From Azolla caroliniana (taxonomy: Eukaryota > Polypodiophyta), in contig JBHGNT010000010.1 of assembly GCA_043228905.1 (NCBI GenBank), positions 18,476,001-18,540,000 of the forward strand: a stretch of 64,000 nucleotides of DNA, in the 5' to 3' direction. Numbering within the stretch: the stretch's first letter is position 1; every line of letters starts with the position of its first letter. The notes under the pieces were generated by a model. The model was not told the DNA's origin and did not search any database. It saw only the letters and a program-made list of their open reading frames with translations. Made by a program: the position numbers and the translations under genes. Below are positions 1 through 9,669 of this stretch, piece by piece.

Positions 1-136
1 TGCCCCCTAACGTATCAGAATCACTCCTGGATTTTTCTCCTACAAGGTAGAGGAAAACATGAGAATAGCCCTGAAATTTGGATATTCTACCAGAAATACT
101 TCCCTGATTTAGCTTTTCAATACTTGGGAGTAAGCT

Positions 137-310
137 AGTCATTACTTGAAACCAAGGGTATTCTGGTCATTCTTTGAAACTGGAGGTTTTGCTTGTCATG
201 TTTCAACACTGAGGGGTATTAGTCATCTTTTAAGGCCAAACAGTATTCTCGTCATTCCAGTCACCCTTGAAAACCGTGGGATATCCTCTCGTGGTAACAA
301 TACCCAAATA
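137..310. repeat. Degenerate ~30-bp minisatellite
   Basis: About five imperfect copies of a roughly 30-bp unit built on GTCATT...TTGAAA...GTATTCT follow each other. They lie in the intron downstream of the last visible exon of the minus-strand DUF2232-like gene. I see no coding exon of that gene between 1 and 366. Confidence 0.4.
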
Positions 311-366
311 TGGGGGTATTCTCATGTTTTCCTTTCCCCAAAAGAATTCTTGAAGGAAAGACCTAC

Positions 367-3300
367 CAAACTCCCAAATATGAAATAAATGGTTCCCATT
401 GAAGGTACAAAATTGATTCCCATTGCCGAAAGCAGGTAAGCTATCGATGCATGCGCATTAATTGTGATCTGAAAACCGATAAAACATTATATTACATTTC
501 AAAGAGTTGTTAGTAGAGGGTTCCTCCAAATCTAGTTTCTTTGGTTAAAGAAAAATATAAAAATGTTTCTTTAAATGTCATATAAATGCATGATTTAAAC
601 TTACAAGTGCAAGAAGATTATCTCGTAACAACCATGAAGAGAGAAGCACAAAGCCAATTGCACCCATGCTTCGGACCTGGTATACAACACACACACACAC
701 ACACACACACAACATTGAAATTTGGTGTGAATGAGATATTTTGGAACGTAATAAATAAAACCTTGAATTCTAGAAATAAAAAACTGTAGTTCACGTAGTA
801 ATCTTTCACATTCCTATTCTGCCATGGTAGGCATACAAGAATGCAAAAAATGTCATTACTTTCTAGAGCATGACTGCATTTTCAGTGCATGTATGTGTGT
901 GACATATCCCAAAGAAATTCAAATCTATCAACATAACTTACCAATGTGCAAATCATAAGTGAAAAAACCCATCTAACCTCCAACCTACACAAAGAAATGG
1001 ATGTTACTGTCATTTGTGAAAACATATATGATGATGTAGAGAGAGGATAGACTTTAAAAAGTCACCTCCATAGTGCCCCCATTGTTAAGCCAAGAAAACC
1101 ATGCATGAGCTGCAAAAATGACAGAAGAAAAACGTATATATGGTTATCTCAACATTTTCATTCATTCCACAATGATTAGTCCTATATTGAAGATCAAATT
1201 AATGACTTAGCTTTCAATATACATACCAAATAAGAGGCAGCTCTTATGGGACCAGATAACACAAGAAGTAACACAGCAGTTGCAACCTGAAAAGATTGTA
1301 ATAGTTCGTATTGTCATTCTTGTAATTCTTGAGGTTTAAATACAGCCACAAAAATGAGATATCATAATATTCACACATATTTTCTTGATATATCCTTATA
1401 TTTACAATCTGAAAATTTATCAGAATGTTTCTCGACTACAAGGATATTGGATGATCTATGACATTGATAAAAAAAACGTTTAATTTGGAAAACGTTTAAT
1501 AAGAATGTCTCATATAGAATGATAGTAATACCCATACACCGACATATGGAATTCTGCTTTTCAACATATTTCCTCAAAGGATAAGGCTTCCTTAGAAGAC
1601 AGGAAAATTATCATCAGTCCCAAGGCTCCTCTTGTGCCTTTTTCATAAGATAAGTCAAACATATTCCAGCATTGCTCACATTCCCTACTTAGTTTTGTGA
1701 CTTCCCCTCAAATTATGCACCTCTTGACATTCTTTTGTGATTTATTTATAGCTTGAGGTACAGGTTTTCATTCTCTTAACAGATTCTGCATAAATTATTT
1801 TTATTAGTGATGCATTTCATTTACTACTGTTACCCGGCCGGCAAAGGAGCTAAGGACGCCAAGACTGTTGTTATTTGGGAATCTGTTGTAATTACTAGTC
1901 TTAATATATTAATATATGAGAAGATGTGGACAGACGGACCAGAATCGGTATGCCGATCCGGATACGAACCGATCCCGAATAGGTGCCGGTTGGCACCGTT
2001 TTGTACTTCGCACCGGTGACCTATATAAAAGGCCGGTTACAATGTAGTCATCAACGGAGAGTAATATAAACCTTTTGTTTAATCATTGAGTATTGTTCAC
2101 CGTTCTGTGCTTATTGTATATCTTACTCGTGTTAATGACGTATTACTAAGTAACCGATTAAGGTCCAATTAAGCGTTGTGTCGTAAGTTATCTCGTCGTA
2201 ACACCCTTTGGTGAAGTGTCTTAAGTGGACACCCTATGTTAGGCTATTGTCCGGTCCTAAGGATTAACAACTACTGCAAGTGGGACACCTCAACATGATG
2301 TGATAATCCACAAAGAATATTAACATGTTTGATTAGAAACATTTCAAAAAATATGCATAAAAGTGCCTCCCAATGTCATGAGCTACATGACAATGAAAGG
2401 GATCATTCGAGGATAAACCTAAATAGCTGTTAGGGATTAAAAGATTGTGGAATAGTCCATATTGTGCCTAGAGGCCCCAAAAAACAGACCCATGCAAAAA
2501 AGATAGCATGTGGCTCAAGCTCCCATGCTAAAAATCCAAAGAGCTAGAAGAACTTGAATTGATAAGCAAAAATATGCAGTTTAGCTTTAGTAATACGTAC
2601 ACCTAAACATACAAACAAGCACACATACACAAAGCAATACGAAAAACACTAACTACACACATGATGAGAAGTTTTATTGGTATGCTTTTTGAGGTTTGCA
2701 AGTGAAAAAGGAGATATACATCAACATTTTGTGCTACTAAGGATTAACACATTGGATTTAGGTGTCGGCCTAACATAATCACTCTTAGGTTTCTTATGTT
2801 CCACATCAATCCCAAGATGATAGGATCTGGGGAACAAGCTCACAGGTCTTCCATGTCATGAGTAAATTTGAAATGGCAACATCGATTTGGATGAGTTGTC
2901 TATTATCCTCACAAACAGTAAGCAAATGTTATATGCCCCATCATTAGCAGTGAAAAATCATGCTCTAATACATGATAGTCACGATTGTGATGGAAACTTA
3001 AAACCTTGGCTGTCCTGCCTCATCTCATATAGCCACTTTCTAGATCACCCATGAAGATGAATATCTATCCATATCTGATTTTTACATTTGTGTCTTCTTC
3101 GCATAATCTAGAGCATGTTAGACGAGAAGGGAGATATCGTTGCATGGTTTTATTAAACATAGAATTCTTGCAATGAGTATCGATTAAATGGTTTAAGGAT
3201 TATTATACATACCATGCCTTTTAGTATAACAGAAGATGTAGATTAGGGTTGTGAATTCTAGTTTTCTAAATTATGAATCAAGGATTCCAGTTATGAGTAT

Positions 3301-5124
3301 TCATTTATTGATTGAGCTGTTTTTGTTTTAGGTTTTCAAATAGAATACTAGTCTCTACATATGCCCTGGTTTCTAGGTCTCCAATCTCAACGATATACTT
3401 ATTCAATTAAACAAGAAATCTCGTAGAATCATACCATAGTCTTTCTACCCGCTGCAGCTCCCCATCTCAATGATGAAATCACCAATGGCAACGGAAAGAA
3501 GCATCCGAAATAATTCTATTAAATTGAAAAAATTAAAGCAAAATGTCTGAGATTAGATGTTGCATTTGCAAACTTCAGGTAAGAAAGGCAAAATACCTAA
3601 TTAACAAAATTGTGCTTACTATGAAAGAATACAAAAGATGAACTATAATTATAATTTTGGGGCAGATTAAGATATTTTATAATGACAATTGGTTATAAAA
3701 GACCCAAATGGCCATCGTAAGCTAGTGTTTTCAGAGCAAAGTGAGACCTTAACATAACGATAATGGGAAAGTAATGTTATATTTTGATCAATCATAGCTC
3801 CATACCTCAATTCTGAGTGATATGAATAATCTAAGTGTCCATCATAAGTTAATACTTCCAGAACAAATTAATCTCTTAATATAACAATAAATAGGAAGCC
3901 CTGTGTCATTGAAATATTGTCAATATAAATAGAATAAGTTTAAATTATTTTTCAATAATATGAATAAAATTAATGCAAATTTGAGGCGTTTTAACATAAG
4001 ATTTAGTAAAATAATTAACAAAAATGAGAGACAAGTTTATGCTTGAAGCATGCTAACGAACCTATTCCTTCCAGAAAAAAACTGCTTTTTGGCAGAGGAA
4101 TGATAGGATTCTAACTTTGAATGTTATAAATGAACTTAAATAACCATCATAAGCTATTGAGATCATCTCAAATATAGGCCTTAGCATAGCAATGAGGATA
4201 TGCGGTTAAAGTACAATTATCAATATAAGAGGGCCCAATGCTACTAATACACACAGGTACATTTGTATGTACACACGTACATTTGAGCATGCATCCACAT
4301 AAATATAAATGTGCATATCATCCACAGAAATACATAAGTTCATACATACACATAAATATGAAGTGCATACATACACACAAATACAGAACTGCATCCGTAC
4401 ACACATGCATTCATACATACAATACATGGATGTCACATGTGCATGCCTACTATGTTTAAATTTCTTAATATTACTGGCAGGAAACCTACATGCGAATTGA
4501 AACCCCACAAGAAATGAGTGTGAATAAACCAACAATTACACATCTGTGCATTCGTTCTTACATACAAGTACACGCGTGCATACACACTTAATACATATAA
4601 ATATGCATACGTACATACACATATGTACATAATTGAGATAGTATATGCTACATAACCTATGTGATTGGGATAGTATTGGTACATACTTCAATCCTGAATG
4701 AGTTGCTTAGGAAGTAAGCAAGACCAGTGGCAGCAGCAAGCATAGCTGTCTCCACAAGACGTTTGGTCTCGGAAACAGCTTCCTCGGAGATAGGTATAAA
4801 CTCTTCGGAAGAGAGAGATGATGGGCACGGAGATGGAGAGAACAACAAGCTCCCGTTTCCTCTGTTCCTTTGTTTCTCATCCTCTCCATTTCTTCTGTGC
4901 TTCGTTCCGTCGAAGATAGACAACGGGTAGACAGGGATGGAGCTACCCCAGGTTCCTCCGACCCCTCTTCTTCGTGGGGCTCTTCTTGATGCTGATCGGA
5001 GTGGGAGGAGATGGAAACTGAGGCAATGCGGGGAAGAAGAAACCCTAAAAACACAGAAAAATCTGGCGTGTGGTGTTTGCTGCAGAGCAGATGGGTTAAG
5101 AGGAGGGAGAAGAGCATCGCCCAT
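367..5124 (-). CDS. DUF2232-like chloroplast membrane protein, 3' end outside window
   Basis: Seven exons on the minus strand join in frame with GT-AG introns: 5124-4687, 3515-3435, 1286-1227, 1109-1066, 984-942, 676-605 and 468-367. They give 280 codons, and the gene continues past position 1. The first ~60 residues are rich in S, R, P and poor in acidic residues, like a chloroplast transit peptide. The mature part begins near SEEAVSETKRLVETAMLAAA and holds several hydrophobic segments (LAYFLSNSF, FFPLPLVISSLRWG, VATAVLLLVLSGP, GAIGFVLLSSWLL, AYLLSAMGINFVPSM). Exon order and content resemble, as I remember it, the conserved plant/cyanobacterial DUF2232 (YybS-like) membrane family; I know no established function. 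The start is the first ATG after a (GA)n leader. Intron 2 (3434-1287) carries an antisense solo LTR. I am confident of the gene and less so of the family name. Confidence 0.75.
686..712. repeat. (AC)n microsatellite at a splice acceptor
   Basis: A run of about 13 AC units. On the sense (minus) strand of the DUF2232-like gene it is a (GT)n tract ending about 10 bases before the acceptor of the exon that starts at 676, where a polypyrimidine tract would normally lie. Confidence 0.85.
1828..2269 (+). mobile_element. Solo LTR of a gypsy-type retrotransposon
   Basis: The 442-bp segment begins TGTTACCCGGCCGG, ends TTAACA and is flanked by a perfect 5-bp target duplication ACTAC (1823-1827 and 2270-2274). 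It is a diverged relative of the LTRs at 49317-49752 and 61506-61942, sharing the GGCACCGTTTTGTA block and the ACACCCTTTGGTGAAGTGTC block. A TATA motif (CTATATAAAAGG) lies near 2021-2033. With no internal region between the target duplications, it is a solo LTR left by recombination. It lies antisense in intron 2 of the DUF2232-like gene. Confidence 0.88.
4230..4640. repeat. CA/TA-rich low-complexity tract
   Basis: Irregular ACATACACA-type sequence, about 400 bp, inside intron 1 of the DUF2232-like gene. Open frames here on both strands (H/T/I/Y- or V/C/Y-rich) are products of the repeat, not genes. Confidence 0.75.
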
Positions 5125-5128
5125 TTGG

Positions 5129-5131
<3 letters not shown>

Positions 5132-5172
<41 letters not shown>
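5132..5172. repeat. (CT)n tract in the 5' leader of the DUF2232-like gene
   Basis: About 20 CT units. On the sense strand of the minus gene this is (GA)n, ending seven bases before the start codon at 5124. It may serve as a GAGA-type leader or promoter element. Confidence 0.85.
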
Positions 5173-5174
<2 letters not shown>

Positions 5175-6069
5175 GAAGCCACTGTTGTTGGGTTTTCTTT
5201 ATTTCCGAACCATGCCCCTCTGCTTTTCCGTTTATTTCCCAAAATGCCCCTCCATAACATCCTTGAGCCCATCCATGGCTTCTATGAAACTCTGTGATAA
5301 TTCATTAAGTTATCTATCTCTCATGTGCTCTCGATCGAGTAAGGAGCGGACAAACACGCACACACCCTTACACATGGCAACGTCCGGTCGAGATCAACTC
5401 AAAGATGTATGTTTTGCTATTAAGTTGGCATATTCGATGTCGTGTGGGTGGAACCCTATTTAAGTTATGCTTTCATAGAGAGACAAAGTTGGCAAACATA
5501 TATATATATATATATATATACAGAGACAGAGTGAATGCATAGGAGACATTGAGGTTATTCAATTATGTTTATCCAACATATTGTATGTCCCCCATGTTAG
5601 CTCAACGACATTTGGAGACATCGGGATGTTGATTAACATTCCTATTCACCGTTTCCAAGTTTGGTGTGAATTGGCTTTGTAAATGTTGATGCTATTTGAT
5701 ACTTTTGTTTGTTAAATATGTGAATGATCATCCCCCCCCCCCCCCACACACACACACACATACACACAAAGAAGTGGTGGCAAAATGCGTTAATTAAACA
5801 TGCATGTCCTCGAGAAACCCACATTGGATTTCCTCATCCATCAATTGCACAAGTTATCTCGAAATGTGCATGTTGTGCCTCTCGAGTGGGCTTCATTCCA
5901 AAGTTATCATGTGCAAGCAAAAGAAGTGAACAGGGCATAGAGCTCTATTGAGAAAGAATGCACGAAATGCGACTTGTCATCTGCACAACAAAGTGACGAT
6001 AGTCACATCTTCTTTTTGGGAGAGAGAGAGAGACCTACTACTACGAGTAAATGAGACTAATTGAAGCTA
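5173..6069. other. Intergenic, AT-rich with microsatellites
   Basis: This is the presumed promoter side of the DUF2232-like gene. It holds a (TA)n run near 5498-5521 and a C-run followed by (CA)n near 5732-5767. No coding exon is recognisable on either strand. Confidence 0.6.
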
Positions 6070-6180
6070 AGTAGCCAAACATGTAATGAGAATAAAGACA
6101 TTTATTGGAAATAATTAAAACTCAGGGGCATGTGTAGAAATAATGAGAAAGTCATGGGTACTGAGAGAGAAAGAAAGAAA
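6070..6180 (+). repeat. Upstream copy of the VPS16 5' flank
   Basis: About 110 bp here match 9478-9585 just before VPS16. Shared blocks include AAACATGTA..AATG, CATTTA(T/C)TGGAAATAAT, AGGGGCATGTGTAGAAATAA and GAGAAAGTCAT, followed in both by a GA-rich tract. The orientation is the same. The two copies are separated by a LINE and a hAT MITE. Confidence 0.75.
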
Positions 6181-6294
6181 GAAAGAAAGAGAGTATTACT
6201 GCTAATGATTAGAGTCATGGGTGAGATGGATGATCAGATGAACTCTTTAAGAAATATGTAATTAAGATAATGAGCCTTTTATATTGTTGTTTCA

Positions 6295-8730
6295 AGGGTG
6301 CAGACATCAAGGGAAATGCCTCGTTCTTGGAAGATTGGTTTGATAAAGCTTTTGTTGAAGGTGCCATCTCCATCTTCTTTTTCTCAGTAGAGGCTTATTT
6401 CATTTATGGGGGCAATGTACAAGATTTTTGCAGAAGTGATGGCTAATAGATTGCATAAGGTATTATCTTCTATTATTCATTATGTTTAGTTCTTAGCAAA
6501 AAAAGAACATTTACATAATCTTTTAAATGTTCAAATGACAATTGACTACGTAGAGGAGTCTAAACAAGAATTAGGGTTTTTACAATTGCCAGATATTGAG
6601 GAGGCCTATGATAATGTGGATTGGTCGTTTATAAATCAGTTGATGTCCCGTAATGGGTTTTGGTGATCATATGTTTAAGTTGATATACACATTAGGGGAA
6701 GGTTTTATTTCACATGTGATGTTCGATGAAGGAGTAACATAACCTAATTTTATTCAAAGATCAATTAGACAATGATGCCCCATTAGTAATTTATTACTCA
6801 CTATTGTGACACATCCTATTATTGTTAAATATCACAATATAGCTATGGATGAAGAACTGCTTGGAGTAAGGTTGCTATCGGGGAAGCCATGTATTGTAGA
6901 TGATCATATCGTGTTATTGGCACCTAATTGCGAAAATATTAGTAAGATGAGATGTGTGAGAATTGCTTTCAAATGCTTCAATGTTGACGATTAATATGCA
7001 TAATTTTGTCCTCATTTCATGTCCAGAACATTATGTATTAGTGTTGGGGTGGTCAAGAAGGATAGTACATCGTGATATGATTTTGCTGTCACCTTGGGCA
7101 TCCAATCGGGGTGGAACTTTCTCTTGTAAAATTGTTGAATTGGATGTCTTATTTATGTCATTTTCATGTATGAATTAACGTAGTCCAATTGATTATTGTA
7201 ATTTGTCTCTATGGTGTTGTATTTATCTTCCTTTGTTATCATGGTTGAATAAAGCTCTTGAAATAGTGTCATATTCAATGCAGATGTTGTTGTGGAAGAG
7301 AAAAGGGAAAAGTGCCATTGTCGTGGTTGGCATGGGATCATGTTTATGCTCTGAAACATATTGATGGGACAATGAATATTGAATTTATATGGGCATATGG
7401 TGGCTCGTCGATTTACTTTCATTCGATTTATGTTTGAGGATGTACAACCTCAAACAAAAATGGTGGCATACTTCGTGGAGAATACAAGAATTAAGCTTGG
7501 TAATATGATGACTAACGCTAATTGATGGAATGTCATCGATTCTAAAAGGGATGTCAAATGTGTAGAGTCTCTCGTAGTTAATCGTTTGTTGACATTTTGG
7601 CAAAGTATGTTGGATTTTGTGCAATGGCATCCTCCATAAGGAAGGGAATGTGCAAATTCGTTACAAATGAAGGTTTTGGTGACATCAAGGTTGTTGATAT
7701 GACAATTTCTTAACCTTCAATTTAATCAAATGGTTAGATTGGTTTAGTAGCATTCAAAGTTGCTCTTAGGGTCATTAATGGCCTTTTGATACAACTAGAT
7801 CAACATTTCGTATTCCAAGAGGTTATACCTTTACTTGGGATAACTTGAAAGGATTATTATCGTCATACGAGTCAAATCCTCATTTAGATGGGGGGATCTC
7901 AAGAGCTTGATTGAACATTTGTTGGAAATAGGAGATTGACTATGATCTTGACAAATGATGCTTATAAAAAGTTGATTGACAAGCATAAACGGATGGAATA
8001 AAGGGTTATAAAGATATGGGTTCTTCGTAAGCCCATTACCTAGTGGTTTAATGTGATCAAGGCATGTCGGTGTACTCGATTGATGCTATGAGCTAAAGTA
8101 TTCATTTGGAGAGTTATTGTTGGAGCTTTACCATTGGGGGATGCATTAAACAAAAGAAACAGTGCTAGTGAAACATGTTTCTTTTGTTCGGTGGAATTGG
8201 AACATAGTAAGCATGGATTTCTTTCATGCTCGATGGCTAGAATGGTTTGGAGTGTATCGATTTATTGTGGATTTCTTTATTTGGCATAAGACTTTCTTCA
8301 ATCAATTGGGGTTTTGCACATATGGAGAACAATGAACCATTGCCTCATTTCCGAATTATTTTTGAGTTCTTGAGGTTTTGGGGGCTATGATTCAATTGGA
8401 ATACGCGGAATGCCTTCACTTTTGATTTGCAAGTCGAGGTAAGAAAGCATGTTCCAAAGTTAAAAGGACTTCTTTTTGTGGCAATTGACAGTGCCGGAGA
8501 AGTCGCGAAATCTCAATCACGAAGAGGGGGAACTTTGCAAGGTCACACGTATTCATCATCATATTCGCCATTTGAACTGGTGTGTAGGGTGTCACTGTGT
8601 TTGTGGTTGTAGTAGAGTATTATTTAGATCCTTAGAAGGGTGTTATACATACTTTTTGTCGTAAGTTACTAGTCATGGTGGTGGTTTTTTTCTTTCGTAA
8701 TGAAAGCCATTATTTACGAAAGAGAGAGAA
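6295..8730 (+). mobile_element. Degraded L1-type LINE (non-LTR retrotransposon)
   Basis: With several stops and frameshifts, the + strand encodes L1-type reverse transcriptase pieces in order. They are PRSWKIGLIKLLLKVPSPSS and MGAMYKIFAEVMANRLHKV (about 6315-6465), LQLPDIEEAYDNVDWSF (about 6580-6630), THPIIVKYHNIAM (about 6810), and the palm motif VDDHIVLLAPN (about 6897-6930). A C-terminal zf-RVT domain follows at about 8090-8255 (WRVIVGALPLGDALNKRN, then C-F-F-C and H...C ligands). The endonuclease part was not found, so the copy is 5'-truncated. The 3' end is uncertain; a perfect 10-bp inverted repeat (8691-8700/8714-8723, TCTTTCGTAA) lies near it. It is a dead copy. Confidence 0.82.
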
Positions 8731-8811
8731 AGGAAGAAAGATATATTAACGTCTTCTAAGGCCAAATTTGGCAAATGAGACAATTGGTTTACAACAAAAT
8801 GGGATATTTAC

Positions 8812-9406
8812 TAGCAATGGGCGCGGTTTGGTTTGGTTTCAAGGCAAAGAAACCAAACCGAACCGTTTATTTAAAACAAAAACCAAACCAAATCGTTTAT
8901 GAACTCGCAAGATTGAAACCAAACCATTTAAGAAATACTTGAAACCAAACCATTTAAAACCAAACCGTTTAGGGAAAAGTTGAAACCAAACCGAACCATT
9001 TAATAAAAAAATAAACCTAACCACTTAAATTAAACTAATTAAACATCTAAATAAACAAAAATACATTAAATTAAATAAACATTTAAGTTAAATTTATTAA
9101 ATCAATAAAAGAAACTTTAACTGAACCATTAAATTAAATAAACATTTAAGTTAAATGAATTAAATCAATAAAAAACCATTAATTAAAACATTAAATCAAT
9201 AAACTATTAAGGTAAAACAGAAGTTAACCAAAAACCTATAAACCTTTAAACCAAACCTATAAACCTATAAACTCGAGTTTTAGAACCGAACCGAACCGAA
9301 CCGTTTATCGAAAATCCAAACCAATATAATTTTTTGGAACCAATAAACCGTTAAACCATGGCTTAACGGTTCGGTTCGGTTTGAGCCGAAACCGTGCCCA
9401 TTGCTA
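8812..9406. mobile_element. Non-autonomous hAT-type MITE
   Basis: This 595-bp element has terminal inverted repeats TAGCAATGGGC(G/A)CGGTTT and a perfect 8-bp target duplication ATATTTAC (8804-8811 and 9407-9414). The 8-bp duplication and TAG-type ends fit the hAT superfamily. The interior is made of degenerate AACCAAACCGTTTAA-like units and codes for no transposase. It lies directly upstream of VPS16. Confidence 0.9.
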
Positions 9407-9477
9407 ATATTTACCCATTCATCGAAAGTAAAAATAAAATAAAATAAAAATAGAGCTTAAGCTAAATAGTTCTAGTA

Positions 9478-9585
9478 TGAGCAGCTAAACATGTACATAA
9501 TGGGAAGAAGGGCATTTACTGGAAATAATGAAACCTTAGGGGCATGTGTAGAAATAAGGAGAAAGTCATTGGTATTCAGAGAGCG
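9478..9585 (+). repeat. Downstream copy of the duplicated 5' flank (VPS16 leader)
   Basis: Homologous to 6070-6180. It sits immediately before the (GA)n tract and the VPS16 start codon, so it probably holds part of the VPS16 core promoter or 5' UTR. Confidence 0.7.
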
Positions 9586-9624
9586 AGAGAGAGCGACAGA
9601 GAGAGAGAGACAGACAGAGACAGG

Positions 9625-9667
<43 letters not shown>
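9577..9667 (+). repeat. (GA)n tract before the VPS16 start codon
   Basis: An almost pure GA tract (uninterrupted at about 9626-9664) ends five bases before the ATG at 9670. Read in frame it would add an R/E-dipeptide extension to VPS16, which is not expected in the family, so it is treated as leader. Confidence 0.85.
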
Positions 9668-9668
<1 letters not shown>

Positions 9669-9669
9669 T

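Noticed and set aside
4206-4684. Several open frames on both strands
   Set aside because: They are translations of CA/TA-rich low-complexity intron sequence.
9544-9669. N-terminal extension of VPS16 through the (GA)n tract
   Set aside because: It would be an arginine/glutamate dipeptide repeat. The family starts at MAISIAAEWQ..., so the ATG at 9670 is preferred.
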